A stretch of DNA of 64,000 bases, from assembly GCF_023973165.1 (NCBI RefSeq), contig NZ_CP099547.1, positions 186,001 through 250,000 of the forward strand, given 5' to 3'. The notes beneath the pieces were generated by a model. That model was not told the origin of the DNA. It worked only from the letters and a program-made list of their open reading frames with translations, and did no database searches. This stretch comes from Arcanobacterium pinnipediorum (GTDB taxonomy: Bacteria; Actinomycetota; Actinomycetes; Actinomycetales; Actinomycetaceae). The position numbers and the translations under genes are program-made. Below, piece after piece: positions 36,962 to 46,744 of the stretch (within the stretch, counting starts at the first letter, position 1; each line of letters begins with the position of its first letter).

Positions 36962-36999
36962 CCAGAGCGGTTAAAGCATACCAGAATGGTTAAAGCATA
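36962..36999. repeat. Tandem 19-bp repeat
   Basis: Two adjacent 19-base units, CCAGAGCGGTTAAAGCATA (36962-36980) and CCAGAATGGTTAAAGCATA (36981-36999), differ at two positions. They lie directly before the terminator hairpin of the phosphate transporter gene. Confidence 0.75.
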
Positions 37000-37000
37000 A

Positions 37001-37032
37001 CTGTGGGCCGGTTTAAATAAACCGGCCCACAG
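37001..37032. terminator. Hairpin after the phosphate transporter gene
   Basis: A stem of up to 15 bp (37001-37015 with 37018-37032; effective loop about 4 bases) between the convergent hypothetical gene (+) and pit (-). Confidence 0.75.
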
Positions 37033-37060
37033 GCGTTGTTAGCGATGAACGTTGGTTAAC

Positions 37061-38074
37061 TCAGATAAAGATGAAGTGGAAAGCGCCATAGAAGGCAGCT
37101 GCTACGATTGCGGCCGCGGGCATTGTTAAGAACCATGCGCCCACAATCGACTTCGTCACTGACCAACGAACTGCTGATAGGCGACGCGTGGCTCCGGCAC
37201 CCATAATGGCTGAGGTAATAGTGTGCGTCGTCGAAATTGGAGCGTGGTAGGCAAAGGCAGTAGTGTACAAAACTGCCGAGGCAACCGATTCGGCCACAAA
37301 GCCTTGGGATGGATCAAGATCAATAATCTTCGAACCCAGCGTTTTCATAATTCGCCATCCGCCGGAATATGTTCCAAGTGAAATCGCGCCGGCAGCGCCG
37401 AGTTTGACCCACAGTGGAACTGCGTGCCCTTCGTGGAATCCGCCTGCAACAAGTGCTAGGACGACGACTCCCATCGTCTTTTGCGCATCTTGCAAACCGT
37501 GACCGAGTGCCATCGCTGCTGCTGAAGCAGTTTGCGCATAACGGAACCGACGCATTGTCGGACGGTAAGCAAAATTAGCAAAAATGCGGATAACCAACGT
37601 CATCACGCCGTAGGCTAAAACGAAGCCCACGACCGGTGAAATAAACATTGGAAGAACAACTTTTTCACCAATCACGCTCCACTGGACTGTGATGGAAGCA
37701 GCTACACCAGCTCCTGCCAAACCGCCAATTAAAGCGTGCGAGGATGAAGAAGGTAGACCAAGACGCCAGGTAATGAGATTCCAAATCACTGCACCAACAA
37801 GCCCAGAAAGCACAACAAACAGTGCCACCATCTGGTTCTCTACGCCTTCAATATCGACGATTCCAGAACCGATAGTTTCTGCAACTCCAGTACCCAGCAA
37901 CGCTCCAACGAAGTTCATGACCGCAGCCATGATCAAAGCCGTACGCGGTGCAAGAGCACGGGTAGCCACTGATGTAGCGATCGCGTTCGCTGCGTCGTGG
38001 AAACCATTCGTAAAATCGAATGCGAACGCAATCAAAATCACCAGTCCCACGATGAGGAATATAGAATCAACCAT
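37061..38074 (-). CDS. pit: PiT-family inorganic phosphate transporter
   Basis: 337 residues with about ten membrane helices. The duplicated PiT signature is present: AFDFTNGFHDAANAIATSVATRAL in the N-terminal half (GFHDAANAIAT is the family motif), and APISTTHTITSAIMGAG in the C-terminal half, with LPSSSSHALIGGLAGAG. It imports phosphate, usually as a metal-phosphate complex, driven by protons or sodium. Its start overlaps the stop of the DUF47 gene by one base; PiT-DUF47 pairs are widely conserved and are thought to work together. Confidence 0.95.
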   Translation of the reverse strand: MVDSIFLIVGLVILIAFAFDFTNGFHDAANAIATSVATRALAPRTALIMAAVMNFVGALLGTGVAETIGSGIVDIEGVENQMVALFVVLSGLVGAVIWNLITWRLGLPSSSSHALIGGLAGAGVAASITVQWSVIGEKVVLPMFISPVVGFVLAYGVMTLVIRIFANFAYRPTMRRFRYAQTASAAAMALGHGLQDAQKTMGVVVLALVAGGFHEGHAVPLWVKLGAAGAISLGTYSGGWRIMKTLGSKIIDLDPSQGFVAESVASAVLYTTAFAYHAPISTTHTITSAIMGAGATRRLSAVRWSVTKSIVGAWFLTMPAAAIVAAAFYGAFHFIFI

Positions 38075-38700
38075 CAGGACTCCTTGATCGCAATTCCTTC
38101 AATGGAGACGGCGAGGGTTTCAAAGCTGTCGATAGCTGCTTCGAGCGCATCAACAACAAACTTGATCTTCAAAACTTCCATCGCGTTAGCGTCGTCGTCG
38201 GCAAAAATCTCACGCATCAGCTTGCGATAGATGATGTCACCTTGGTTTTCCAGCTGGTTAATCTCCAACCAGAATTTCTTGGTGTGTTCACCCATCGAAG
38301 CGATAAGTTTCATTGCCTCATTGGTCACTTCAGCACACTTAGTGATGATAGTGATAAGTTCGAGCGCCTTTTCCGGAAGTTCATCGACTCGGTACAAAAC
38401 CATGTTGTCGCCGGCTTCATCAATAAGATCGACGATATCGTCAACAGTTGATACAAGTCCGTAAACATCGTCACGGTCATAGGGGAGTACGAAACTGTGT
38501 GCAACCTTCTGTAGCACGTCATGGGTGCCATCATCAGCAAGGTTTTCTACTTCGTGGAGTTTTTTGTTCAGCTCCTTACGAGCCTCACGATCGGCGCTAC
38601 CCATCTGTTGAAGTATCTGTGCGGCAGATACGATGTGGTTAGCTTGCTTTGCAAACATTTCTAGCACGGCTTTACCCGGTGCGAATTTACTTAGACTCAC
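38074..38700 (-). CDS. DUF47 (PhoU-like) phosphate transport accessory protein
   Basis: 208 residues, entirely helical by pattern, with the segments EARKELNKKLHEVENLADDGTHDV and VYGLVSTVDDIVDLIDEAGDNMVLY, which are diagnostic for DUF47. The DExxD-like acidic clusters are metal-binding in PhoU relatives. It is the first gene of a two-gene operon with the PiT transporter and probably regulates its activity. It sits upstream with a one-base overlap, suggesting coupled translation. Confidence 0.92.
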   Translation of the reverse strand: MSLSKFAPGKAVLEMFAKQANHIVSAAQILQQMGSADREARKELNKKLHEVENLADDGTHDVLQKVAHSFVLPYDRDDVYGLVSTVDDIVDLIDEAGDNMVLYRVDELPEKALELITIITKCAEVTNEAMKLIASMGEHTKKFWLEINQLENQGDIIYRKLMREIFADDDANAMEVLKIKFVVDALEAAIDSFETLAVSIEGIAIKES

Positions 38701-38961
38701 AATGCCCTCAGAACACTCAGTGAATACTTGTCGTTTTCACCTTACGTTGCTGATGGGTTGGTGCGCTTGCTAAACCGATAATTTGAGGTGCCCAAGTTGT
38801 ATAGATCACAGGGTCGTTTGTCACGCAAATACCGCCTCATTCGGGTTCTTTCCGCGGAAACTCGGGGTTTTAGTGTGTCCAAGTACGCAGAGATATTTTC
38901 ACGGACGCGATAGTATGGGAACGTTTTTTAACATTACTTTTAGTGGAAAGAGGTGTAGACG

Positions 38962-40392
38962 ATGGCTATCTACGATGCGATACTAGGCGTTACTGCTTGG
39001 TTGAATGGGCTTAACGATTGGCTCTACACCTGGGTGATGATCCTAGCTCTAGTTGGCACCGGCATCTTCTTAAGCATTCGCACCCGCGCAGTCCAGCTGC
39101 GTCATTTCACTGGCATGGTCACATATCTAACGCAGTCACGCCACGGATCGCGCGGCGGGATTTCTTCCTTCCAGGCATTCGCTATCGGAATGTCTACTCG
39201 CATCGGAATCGGCAACATCACTGGGATCGCACTTGCTATGATCCTTGGCGGTCCAGGTTCGCTTTTCTGGATGTGGATTGTGGCCATTGTTGGCATGTCA
39301 ACAGCGTTTGCTGAGGCAACTTTGGCGCAAATCTTTAAATTCCGCCACCGCGATGGTACCTTCCGTGGCGGTCCGGCATCCTACATTATGGATGGGGTGA
39401 AGTCGCCACGATTAGCAATTGTTTTCGCCTCCGCAATGGTGTTTTGTATGTTCATTGCCATGCCGATGGTTCAAGCCAATACGATAGCTAAGGTTGTTGC
39501 TGGTGCCCACGGTATTGACCCAGCCATTATTGGAGTCGTTATCGCTGGGCTCACCGCGTTGGTGCTCTTTGGCGGAGTGCGTCGAGTAGCTCGAGCAACT
39601 GAAGTTATTTCACCACTGATGGCCCTGTTTTACCTGGGCATCGCCGCGGTTATCATCATCGTGAACATCACTGCTATCCCGCAGTTCTTTATCGACGTAT
39701 TTTCTTCTGCTTTCGGGCTACGCGAGGCTTTTGTCGGAACAGGTTCCGGGTTCGTAGCAGCTCTGCTCAACGGCACCCGCCGTGGATTGTTCTCCAACGA
39801 AGCCGGTATGGGAACCTCGCCCAACGCCGCTGCAACAGCCACTGTCAACCATCCCGTCCAACAAGGCCTTATCCAGGCATTTGGCGTTTTCCTAGATACG
39901 ATCTTTATCTGCACTGCAACCGGTTTTATCATCTCAACGACCGGCGCGTTGGATTACTCCAGCGTCACGCCCGATGATGCTGCCCATATTACGACCGATG
40001 CGATCACCTCAACGCTTGGATCGTGGATGATATGGCCGGTTTCGGTGATGATTTTCTTCTTTGGGTTTTCTTCACTTCTGGGAGCCTACGCATACGGCGA
40101 GGCGAACTTGGTGTTCTTGAAAAAATCTCGTGTTCTAGAGCTTACTTCTCGGGCGGTCTTGATAGCTTCGAGTTTTATGGGATCGGTGATGGCGTTGACG
40201 TTCGTGTGGGCAGTGATGGATTTGGCGATGTTCGCCGTCACGATTCTTAATCTCATAGCGATTATCGGCTTAGCTCCGTGGGTTATTGCGTTGCTAGGTG
40301 ATTACGAAAAGCAGATAGCTGAGGGAAATTCCCCGGTGTTCCGTGCAGATCAGGCTCAGTTGCCGGGTTCTATTCCCTCTGATGTTTGGTGA
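38962..40392 (+). CDS. AGCS-family amino-acid (alanine/glycine):cation symporter
   Basis: 476 residues with about eleven membrane helices. Family marks: GGISSFQAFAIGMSTRIGIGNITGIALAMILGGPG (a core AGCS motif), ATLAQIFKFRHRDGTFRGGPASYI, and GLFSNEAGMGTSPNAAATA. It takes up alanine or glycine with Na+. The core AGCS motif usually reads GTGNIAGV; here it is RIGIGNITGI, a modest variation. The ATG at 38962 follows AAAGAGGTG. The 261-base gap upstream carries promoters for this gene and for the divergent DUF47 gene. Confidence 0.93.
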   Translation: MAIYDAILGVTAWLNGLNDWLYTWVMILALVGTGIFLSIRTRAVQLRHFTGMVTYLTQSRHGSRGGISSFQAFAIGMSTRIGIGNITGIALAMILGGPGSLFWMWIVAIVGMSTAFAEATLAQIFKFRHRDGTFRGGPASYIMDGVKSPRLAIVFASAMVFCMFIAMPMVQANTIAKVVAGAHGIDPAIIGVVIAGLTALVLFGGVRRVARATEVISPLMALFYLGIAAVIIIVNITAIPQFFIDVFSSAFGLREAFVGTGSGFVAALLNGTRRGLFSNEAGMGTSPNAAATATVNHPVQQGLIQAFGVFLDTIFICTATGFIISTTGALDYSSVTPDDAAHITTDAITSTLGSWMIWPVSVMIFFFGFSSLLGAYAYGEANLVFLKKSRVLELTSRAVLIASSFMGSVMALTFVWAVMDLAMFAVTILNLIAIIGLAPWVIALLGDYEKQIAEGNSPVFRADQAQLPGSIPSDVW

Positions 40393-40590
40393 GCCGATGG
40401 GGCCAGGCTCAGAGTTTTGGTGGCGAGAAGATCAGCGAGAGTAGCTGCGAAAACACCACCATCTTGCCTATAAGCCTGCCTATAGCCCAATCTGGCTTAT
40501 TGGCCAAAGCCACCAATAAGCTTGGAATCATCAGGGTAGACATAAACGGGAGCTGTAGCCAATGGCTACAGCTCCCTAATTAGGAAAGTT
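40393..40590. other. Non-coding leader part with two hairpins
   Basis: Holds a hairpin at 40496-40519 (CTTATTGG with CCAATAAG) and a strong 13-bp GC-rich hairpin at 40547-40575 (GGGAGCTGTAGCC with GGCTACAGCTCCC). The second may terminate the symporter transcript; its T-run is poor. A short reading frame here is not supported. Confidence 0.5.
40547..40575 (+). terminator. Hairpin downstream of AGCS gene
   Basis: A 13-bp perfect stem with loop AAT, followed by TAATTAGG. Probable terminator or part of a larger structured RNA. Confidence 0.6.
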
Positions 40591-40678
40591 AGGACACCGG
40601 ATCCGAGAGCGCCTGTCGGCGCGAAGGCCGCTCGTAGCGGCAAATTTTTGGAGCCCGGGGCTTTCACGACCCGGTGTC
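40591..40678 (+). ncRNA. Candidate structured RNA, cloverleaf-like
   Basis: An 88-base GC-rich block. A closing helix GACACCGG (40592-40599) pairs with CCGGTGTC (40670-40677). It encloses three hairpins: GCGCC-TGTC-GGCGC (40608-40621), GCCGCT-CGT-AGCGGC (40626-40640) and AGCC-CGG-GGCT (40651-40661), plus an unpaired AAATTTTTGG. The layout is a four-way junction. The complementary strand folds equally, so the strand is a guess. It is not a tRNA: there is no T-loop or anticodon arm of normal size. I cannot assign an RNA family. Confidence 0.5.
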
Positions 40679-40870
40679 TTGATTAGAACTATAGACCTTA
40701 CCGCCGTAATTTTCTACCCTCCATGTGTGCACAGTTTCTACTGCCTGTGCACACTGTTTCAAAGAAGTGAACGTTGAGTCAGTATTAACTTCCCTATAAC
40801 CGGGCATTGGTCTTCGATATTTTGGGCTGGTGGTGTCCCAAAAATTGGCGAGGTATGGGACAATACTTGT

Positions 40871-41662
40871 GTGAACACCACCGAACCGCAACCTACTGCT
40901 AGCTCACTTGAGACCCCGGCTCCCGCCTTGCCGGATCAATTGTTGACCGCCGCATGGGAAAAGCGCACCGGCTATGCGCGCGCATTACTCGGTATTTATG
41001 CGGCAACATCGCTGGCGTTGGGAGCAGTGTTTGGCCCTTATGTGATTGCGGTAGCGGTTGGGATTTTGAGTGCGGTCCTTATTGCAGGATGGCCCAACCT
41101 TCTTGATTTACCTACCCGATTAATTCCGCGAATCATGCTCCTTTTGTTGGCGATTGCTTTGACCGTGACGGCTCTGTTCGGGACTGTGGCCCATACTACG
41201 ATTGTTGGGGCGGGAAGCATCATCACTGCTTTTATTGCCGAGATGTTACGCTCCGATGGCAGACCGCGCCTTATCGAACAGCTTTCTGGTGGTTTTACTG
41301 GCGCAGTCGTGCTGCTCTCGGGTTCATTGTGGATTCATGCCTTGCGCAGTGCTGACGGGAAAAATGTGGCTATTGTTGCGGCGATAACATTGGCGATTGT
41401 GTCCCTTATGCATGCCTACAATTCTGTAGCGGCGCGCATTGCCGGTTTCATCAATGGCCTCGCTTTCGCTCTGGGTTTTGCGTATTTGACGCGAATTCCA
41501 TTAGAGTCAGCGCTCTTGATCGGAGTCAGTGTGGGGGCCATATATCTCTTAACTGCGCGCATGAGCATGGATTTACCGCGGCCATCGCCGGTGATCAACA
41601 TTGCTACCCGCGCAATGATTCCGCCGTTAGCGGTAGGCGTCATCGTGTTCATCGCCAGCTAG
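40871..41662 (+). CDS. Hypothetical integral membrane protein
   Basis: 263 residues from GTG 40871, with about seven membrane helices (for example ALLGIYAATSLALGAVFGPYVIA, IMLLLLAIALTVTALFGTVA and LPPLAVGVIVFI-like at the end). A Pro/Ala/Thr-rich cytoplasmic N-terminus precedes them. There is no RBS before the GTG and an AT-rich -10-like element ends only a few bases upstream, so the mRNA may be leaderless. The topology recalls small permeases or FUSC-like proteins, but no diagnostic motif is present. It lies upstream of the nitrobindin-ygfZ-dtd operon. Confidence 0.72.
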   Translation: MNTTEPQPTASSLETPAPALPDQLLTAAWEKRTGYARALLGIYAATSLALGAVFGPYVIAVAVGILSAVLIAGWPNLLDLPTRLIPRIMLLLLAIALTVTALFGTVAHTTIVGAGSIITAFIAEMLRSDGRPRLIEQLSGGFTGAVVLLSGSLWIHALRSADGKNVAIVAAITLAIVSLMHAYNSVAARIAGFINGLAFALGFAYLTRIPLESALLIGVSVGAIYLLTARMSMDLPRPSPVINIATRAMIPPLAVGVIVFIAS

Positions 41663-41695
41663 GCAGGAAGCCTCGGAGTCGTTTAGCCTTAGACT

Positions 41696-42310
41696 ATGGC
41701 TATACGACTTCCAGAAAATTTAGTTCCCGAAAATACTCCGCTAGCGTGGATGATCGATTCGTGGGTCGGGGGTGGCATTCTCGAATATGAGAATGTCGAA
41801 CCAGCCGCCTATATTCATCAGGTGCGCTTTGATGCTTCGAACGCCGGGCCTTATCTGAAGGTGACCTCAACGGTGTGGTTAGCTAACGAACCTGCAGGCG
41901 TGGTTGATAAGGAAGCGCCAGGGCAGGTGACATTCGATCAGCTCACCAAAAACGAGTTGTGGATGGAACATACCGGCTATATTCGAGTTAATCCGCAATC
42001 TAAGCAACGCGAGGATGGCTCGTATGAAATCGAGGCCATGTTGGCCTCTCCTGTTGGGGTTGCTCATGCGTGGGTTGGTTTGATTAACGGTCCACGGTTG
42101 CAGATGATTACTGATTCGATTATGCGTTCTGGTTCGGGGGCAGCAATCGATGCAGTCAAAGTTATGGCTGGCTCGGTTGCCTCAGATTTGTTCTACGCTG
42201 TGGATATGGCTGGTTTTGGTGCTCCGATGCGTTCGTATATGGCAGGACGATTGTCGCGCACGTTTGATGGCAGCGTTGATCCAGTATCTGAAGATAAGGA
42301 TCTGGCGTGA
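41696..42310 (+). CDS. FABP/nitrobindin-like heme-binding beta-barrel protein
   Basis: 204 residues. The first part, PLAWMIDSWVGGGILEYENVEPAAYIHQVRF, fits the start of the DUF1794 nitrobindin barrel (usually LLGTWRGEGEG), and LWMEHTGYIRVNP followed by YEIEAMLASPVGVAHAWVG continues the pattern. Nitrobindins bind ferric heme and react with NO or peroxynitrite. The usual second-strand W-x-G-x-G is altered, and the length is greater than the ~160-residue norm because of a C-terminal extension with VKVMAGSVASDLFYAVDMAG. The stop overlaps ygfZ by four bases. Confidence 0.75.
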   Translation: MAIRLPENLVPENTPLAWMIDSWVGGGILEYENVEPAAYIHQVRFDASNAGPYLKVTSTVWLANEPAGVVDKEAPGQVTFDQLTKNELWMEHTGYIRVNPQSKQREDGSYEIEAMLASPVGVAHAWVGLINGPRLQMITDSIMRSGSGAAIDAVKVMAGSVASDLFYAVDMAGFGAPMRSYMAGRLSRTFDGSVDPVSEDKDLA

Positions 42311-43440
42311 GCGTGATCTCCACTTTCCCAGGTGCGGTTATTCTCGACGGCGAACGGGTTCCGGCTCATTACGGCAATCCGTTTGCTGAAGAACAGAGTT
42401 TACGCCAGGGCAGGTCGTTTACGATGTTAGATCGCGAGGTTCTCGCGGTGCGCGGAGCAGATCGGTTGAAGCTATTGCATCTGATCTCGAGCCGTAACTT
42501 TGAACAGATCGAAGCCGGTGAGTCGACTGAGATGTTGATCCTTGATGCCCACGGGCATATCACGCATGCAGCTGGCGCTATTAGCGATGCCGATACGACG
42601 TGGCTGATAACAGATCACGGTTATGGGCAAAGTCTGGCAGAACATATTGCCAAGATGACGTTTATGATGCGGGTAGAAACTGAGTTGCTTACCGATGTGG
42701 TGGTGTTCGGTTTGATGAACTGGTCTGGTCAGATTCCAGCCGAGCTGGCTCAATATACTTACTGCGTGTGGGAAGATCCTTGGCCACATACCGCACAAGG
42801 CGGAGCAACTTACGGCGTTGATGATGATGAGCATCCGGGAATCGATACCCGGCGCAGCCTCGTCGTCGTCGATCCGCAAAATGTTGAAGATGCGCTACAG
42901 GCACTGCATGGTATGGCGCTGAAACCGGCCGGATATCAGGCTTGGGAGGCGGCAAGGATTGTGGATTGGCGACCAGCGTTGAGCTTCGAAGCAGCACGTC
43001 CGGCGTTGCCACACGAGCTTGACTGGTTGCGTACCGGGGTGCATTTGGAAAAAGGTTGTTATCCGGGGCAAGAAACTGTTGCCAAACTTGTTAATTTAGG
43101 AAAACCACCTCGGCGGCTGGTGTTCTTGTATTTGGAAGGCGGCGAAGAGCTGCCAGCGCCGGGAAGTGCGGTCACAGTAGATGGTCGTAACGCCGGGGAA
43201 GTGACCTCGGTGGCACGTTCGGTAGAAGATGGCCCGGTTGCCTTGGCTTTGCTCAAACGCAACGTTCCGCTTGATGCGGTGGTGAGCGTTGGGGATTTCG
43301 TTGCTTCCCAGGTGGAGATTGTTTCGCGCGAAGGTAAATCTTCGGCCTCGCCTGATATTCGCCCTGGCAGTGGATTGAGTGCGCGTCGTCTTGGCGGCCC
43401 GCCGCCATCAATGGCATCAAAATCGTTAGGTGGTAAGTAG
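42307..43440 (+). CDS. ygfZ: Folate-binding Fe-S assembly/repair protein YgfZ
   Basis: 377 residues. The family signature KGCYPGQETVAKLVNLGKPPRRLV is present near residues 243-266 and includes the conserved Cys. The N-terminal part has the aminomethyltransferase-like fold pattern (LAVRGADRLKLLHLISSRNF). YgfZ proteins use folate to help maintain certain Fe-S enzymes. The last ~50 residues (GKSSASPDIRPGSG onward) look disordered. It overlaps both neighbours (four bases with the nitrobindin gene; TAGTG with dtd), so the three genes form a tight operon. Confidence 0.92.
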   Translation: MSVISTFPGAVILDGERVPAHYGNPFAEEQSLRQGRSFTMLDREVLAVRGADRLKLLHLISSRNFEQIEAGESTEMLILDAHGHITHAAGAISDADTTWLITDHGYGQSLAEHIAKMTFMMRVETELLTDVVVFGLMNWSGQIPAELAQYTYCVWEDPWPHTAQGGATYGVDDDEHPGIDTRRSLVVVDPQNVEDALQALHGMALKPAGYQAWEAARIVDWRPALSFEAARPALPHELDWLRTGVHLEKGCYPGQETVAKLVNLGKPPRRLVFLYLEGGEELPAPGSAVTVDGRNAGEVTSVARSVEDGPVALALLKRNVPLDAVVSVGDFVASQVEIVSREGKSSASPDIRPGSGLSARRLGGPPPSMASKSLGGK

Positions 43441-43901
43441 TGCGTGCGGTGATCCAACGAGTCAAACATGCAACTGTACGGGTAGAACGTGACGGGAACT
43501 TCGACGTCGTTGGCAGTATTGGTAGCGGGCTTGCGGTGTTGGTTGGGATTACCCACGACGACGGCGAGGCCCAGATTGCGAAATTAGCCAAGAAGATCGC
43601 GCACCTAAAAATTATGCGTTCTGTGAGTGGTTCTGATGATCCTAAAGATCGAGTCAGCCTCAGCGAAGCTGGCGGTGCGGTCTTGTTAGTTTCACAATTT
43701 ACGCTCTATGCCGATGTGCGTAAGGGAACAAAGCCATCGTGGTCTCATGCTGCGCCCGGATCAGTTGCGCAGCCGATTTTCCAGCAGCTTCTTGCCGCAG
43801 TGCGCAGCTACGGACTCACGGTAGAAACTGGACAGTTCGGGGCAATGATGGATGTTGAACTCCTCAACGACGGTCCGTTCACTATCGTTGCTGATATCTG
43901 A
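43440..43901 (+). CDS. dtd: D-aminoacyl-tRNA deacylase
   Basis: 153 residues from GTG 43440, which shares its G with the ygfZ stop. It hydrolyses D-amino acids (and glycine mischarged on tRNA-Ala) from tRNA. Hallmarks: the start MRAVIQRVKHATVRVE, the catalytic-site SQFTLYADVRKG, and the C-terminal NDGPFT (the Gly-cisPro chirality filter, usually NxGPVT). Length is exactly that of the family. Confidence 0.96.
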   Translation: MRAVIQRVKHATVRVERDGNFDVVGSIGSGLAVLVGITHDDGEAQIAKLAKKIAHLKIMRSVSGSDDPKDRVSLSEAGGAVLLVSQFTLYADVRKGTKPSWSHAAPGSVAQPIFQQLLAAVRSYGLTVETGQFGAMMDVELLNDGPFTIVADI

Positions 43902-43990
43902 CAGTCATGCCGGTGGCGAACGCGCTACCCGTTAGGTGCAAAATGTCGCTAAGGTAGGTGGCAGTTGTATGAATTAAAGGAGAAACCACA

Positions 43991-46588
43991 TTGTTTGAAC
44001 GGTTTACTGATCGCGCTCGTCGAGTAATCGTCTTGGCGCAAGAAGAAGCACGCAACCTCAAGCATAACTATCTTGGCACCGAACATATTTTGCTTGGTTT
44101 GATCAAAGAGGGCGAAGGTGTGGCAGCCAAAGCGCTTGAAGCACTCGGTGTTTCCTTTGATGCGGTGCGTGAGCAAGTTGTTGAGATTATCGGGGAAGGC
44201 CAAGAACAGCCCTCGGGTCATATTCCCTTTACGCCTCGTGCTAAGAAGGTTCTCGAGTATGCGATGCGTGAAGGCCTCCAGCTAGGTCACTCATATATCG
44301 GTACCGAGCATTTGCTGCTCGGATTATGCAGAGAGCAAGAGGGTGTAGCTGCCCAGGTGTTGGTCAAGCTAGACGCTGATCTGCCCAAGGTGCGCCAACA
44401 AGTTACCCAACTACTTAGTGGCTATCAGGGTAAAGAAGCTGTTGGTGTAGGTGGCGGAGGCGCACGCGAAGGGGTGAAGTCTGGTTCCACCATTCTAGAT
44501 CAGTTCGGGCGCAACCTCACCCAGTCCGCACGCGATAACAAACTCGATCCAGTTATTGGTCGGCACACTGAAACACAGCGTGTTATGCAAGTTCTTTCGC
44601 GCCGTAATAAGAACAATCCGGTTCTTATCGGTGAGCCAGGCGTAGGTAAAACTGCTGTTGTTGAAGGTTTGGCGCAGGCGATTGCGCACGGTGATGTGCC
44701 TGAAACGCTTAAAGATAAGCAGCTCTACTCACTCGATATGGGCTCCCTTGTTGCTGGTTCACGTTACCGTGGTGATTTCGAAGAGCGGATGAAGAAGATC
44801 TTAAAAGAGATCAACACGCGCGGCGATATCGTCTTATTTATTGACGAAATCCATTCTCTTGTGGGGGCTGGTGCTGCTGAAGGTGCCTTGGATGCGGCTT
44901 CGCTACTGAAACCGATGATGGCTCGTGGTGAGCTGCAGGTTATCGGTGCAACCACTCTCGATGAGTATCGTAAGCATATTGAAAAAGATGCCGCCTTGGA
45001 GCGCCGTTTCCAGCCGATTCAGGTTGAACAGCCTTCGGTGAAGGAAACCATCGCTATTTTGGAAGGGTTGCGTGATCGCTACGAGGCTTTCCATCGGGTG
45101 ACGATTACTGATGAGGCGCTTGAAACGGCTGCCACGATGGCTGATCGCTATATCAATGATCGTTTCTTGCCAGATAAGGCGATTGATTTGATCGATGAGG
45201 CTGGTGCACGATTGGCAATTCGAAAGATGACGGCGCCGCCAGAATTGCGTGAATTGGATGAAGAGATCGCTGAGGTCAAGCGGCAAAAGGAAGCAGCCAT
45301 CGACGGGCAGGATTTCGAAAAAGCTGCGGCATTGCGCGATCAGGAGCAGCAATTGACTGAGAAACGTGCTGAGCGTGACAAGGCGTGGCGCGAAGGCGAT
45401 CTTGATGTGATTGCGGTAGTTGATGAAGAACTGATTTCTGAAGTCTTGTCGATGGCAACTGGTATCCCAGTCTTTAAGCTAACCGAGGCAGAATCGTCGA
45501 AGTTGTTGCGGATGGAAGATGAGCTCCATAAGCGAGTTATCGGCCAAAATGAGGCAGTCATTGCGTTGTCCCAGGCAATTCGCCGTACCCGCGCGGGGCT
45601 AAAAGATCCTAACCGTCCAGGTGGATCCTTTATTTTCGCTGGCCCAACTGGTGTTGGTAAAACTGAACTTGCCAAGGCGCTTGCCGAGTTCTTGTTCGGT
45701 GACGAAGATGCCCTGATTACTTTGGATATGTCTGAGTTCCAAGAAAAGCACACGGTTTCACGTCTCTTCGGTGCACCTCCAGGATATGTTGGTTACGATG
45801 AAGGCGGCCAATTAACTGAAAAGGTTCGCCGTAAGCCGTTCTCGGTAGTGCTATTTGACGAAGTGGAAAAGGCGCACCAAGATCTGTTTAACTCCTTGCT
45901 TCAGATTCTCGAAGAAGGCCGATTGACTGATTCACAAGGCCGGGTAGTTGACTTCAAGAACACCGTGATTATTATGACCACGAATTTGGGAACGAAGGAT
46001 ATTGCCAAGGGTATTTCCACCGGTTTCCAAATTGATGGTGATGAAACTGGTTCCTATGAGCGGATGAAGCTACGCGTTAATGATGAGCTAAAGAATCATT
46101 TCCGTCCCGAGTTCTTAAACCGTGTTGACGATATTATCGTCTTCCCACAGTTGCAGAAGCCGGAAATCTTGCAGATTGTTGATTTGATGATTAACAAGCT
46201 TGGTGCCCGGTTAGCAGATCAAGGCATGGGAATCGTACTCACCGATAAGGCCAAGAATCTGCTTGCAGATCGCGGATACGATCCAGTTTTGGGTGCTCGT
46301 CCGTTGCGGCGTGCAATCCAGCGCGATATCGAAGATCAGTTATCGGAAAAGCTCTTGTTTGGTGAATTTACTTCTGGGCAAACGATTGTTGTGGATGTAG
46401 ATGAAGATGATATCCCGATGTCGTTTACATTCACCGGTCAAGATTCTGACTATCGACTTCCTGAAGGTGTTACTCCGAACGCTGAAACTGAAGTGATTAA
46501 CGGTTTGGCGCAGCCTTCGGCTATCGTTCCGGAATCGCAGAATGTAGATCCGAGCCCGCAACCTGTAACTGAGCCAGAAAACTCATAA
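43991..46588 (+). CDS. clpC: ClpC-type ATP-dependent Clp protease ATPase
   Basis: 865 residues from TTG 43991, which is preceded by AAAGGAGAAA; the N-terminus [20 protein letters not shown] is the conserved ClpC start. Two N-terminal Clp_N repeats ([13 protein letters not shown] and [13 protein letters not shown]), AAA+ module 1 with Walker [14 protein letters not shown], the UvrB/UvrC-like M domain ([29 protein letters not shown]), AAA+ module 2 with [13 protein letters not shown], and a C-terminal D2-small domain. It unfolds proteins for the ClpP peptidase. A strong terminator follows. Confidence 0.97.
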   Translation: MFERFTDRARRVIVLAQEEARNLKHNYLGTEHILLGLIKEGEGVAAKALEALGVSFDAVREQVVEIIGEGQEQPSGHIPFTPRAKKVLEYAMREGLQLGHSYIGTEHLLLGLCREQEGVAAQVLVKLDADLPKVRQQVTQLLSGYQGKEAVGVGGGGAREGVKSGSTILDQFGRNLTQSARDNKLDPVIGRHTETQRVMQVLSRRNKNNPVLIGEPGVGKTAVVEGLAQAIAHGDVPETLKDKQLYSLDMGSLVAGSRYRGDFEERMKKILKEINTRGDIVLFIDEIHSLVGAGAAEGALDAASLLKPMMARGELQVIGATTLDEYRKHIEKDAALERRFQPIQVEQPSVKETIAILEGLRDRYEAFHRVTITDEALETAATMADRYINDRFLPDKAIDLIDEAGARLAIRKMTAPPELRELDEEIAEVKRQKEAAIDGQDFEKAAALRDQEQQLTEKRAERDKAWREGDLDVIAVVDEELISEVLSMATGIPVFKLTEAESSKLLRMEDELHKRVIGQNEAVIALSQAIRRTRAGLKDPNRPGGSFIFAGPTGVGKTELAKALAEFLFGDEDALITLDMSEFQEKHTVSRLFGAPPGYVGYDEGGQLTEKVRRKPFSVVLFDEVEKAHQDLFNSLLQILEEGRLTDSQGRVVDFKNTVIIMTTNLGTKDIAKGISTGFQIDGDETGSYERMKLRVNDELKNHFRPEFLNRVDDIIVFPQLQKPEILQIVDLMINKLGARLADQGMGIVLTDKAKNLLADRGYDPVLGARPLRRAIQRDIEDQLSEKLLFGEFTSGQTIVVDVDEDDIPMSFTFTGQDSDYRLPEGVTPNAETEVINGLAQPSAIVPESQNVDPSPQPVTEPENS

Positions 46589-46604
46589 CATACAGTGACT
46601 AACT

Positions 46605-46648
46605 AGCAGTGATGGCATGATCGATACTTCGATCATGCCATCACTGCT
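46605..46648 (+). terminator. Hairpin terminator after clpC
   Basis: A 20-bp perfect stem (46605-46624 with 46629-46648) and TACT loop, 16 bases after the stop. It could also be read on the other strand. Confidence 0.85.
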
Positions 46649-46707
46649 ATCTAGATCAGCAATTGCCCGAGGCGTGATTTATCGAGCGGGCCGATATGGT
46701 TGCTGAC

Positions 46708-46737
46708 TTGCGTTACGCGAATGGTTCGCCGTAGACT
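46708..46737 (+). promoter_or_regulatory. Predicted promoter of trpL-trpB
   Basis: TTGCGT at 46708-46713 and TAGACT at 46732-46737 with an 18-base spacer. The expected transcription start would be about 46744, directly before the trpL ATG, so the leader peptide may be translated from a leaderless mRNA. Confidence 0.45.
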
Positions 46738-46744
46738 ATGAGCC

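Noticed and set aside
36962..36999. Tandem 19-mers as an origin-type iteron
   Set aside because: Only two copies, beside a terminator, with no DnaA boxes or replication gene nearby.
40591..40678. tRNA gene
   Set aside because: Four-way junction present but no T-loop GTTCRA sequence, no 7-base anticodon loop and no normal acceptor length.
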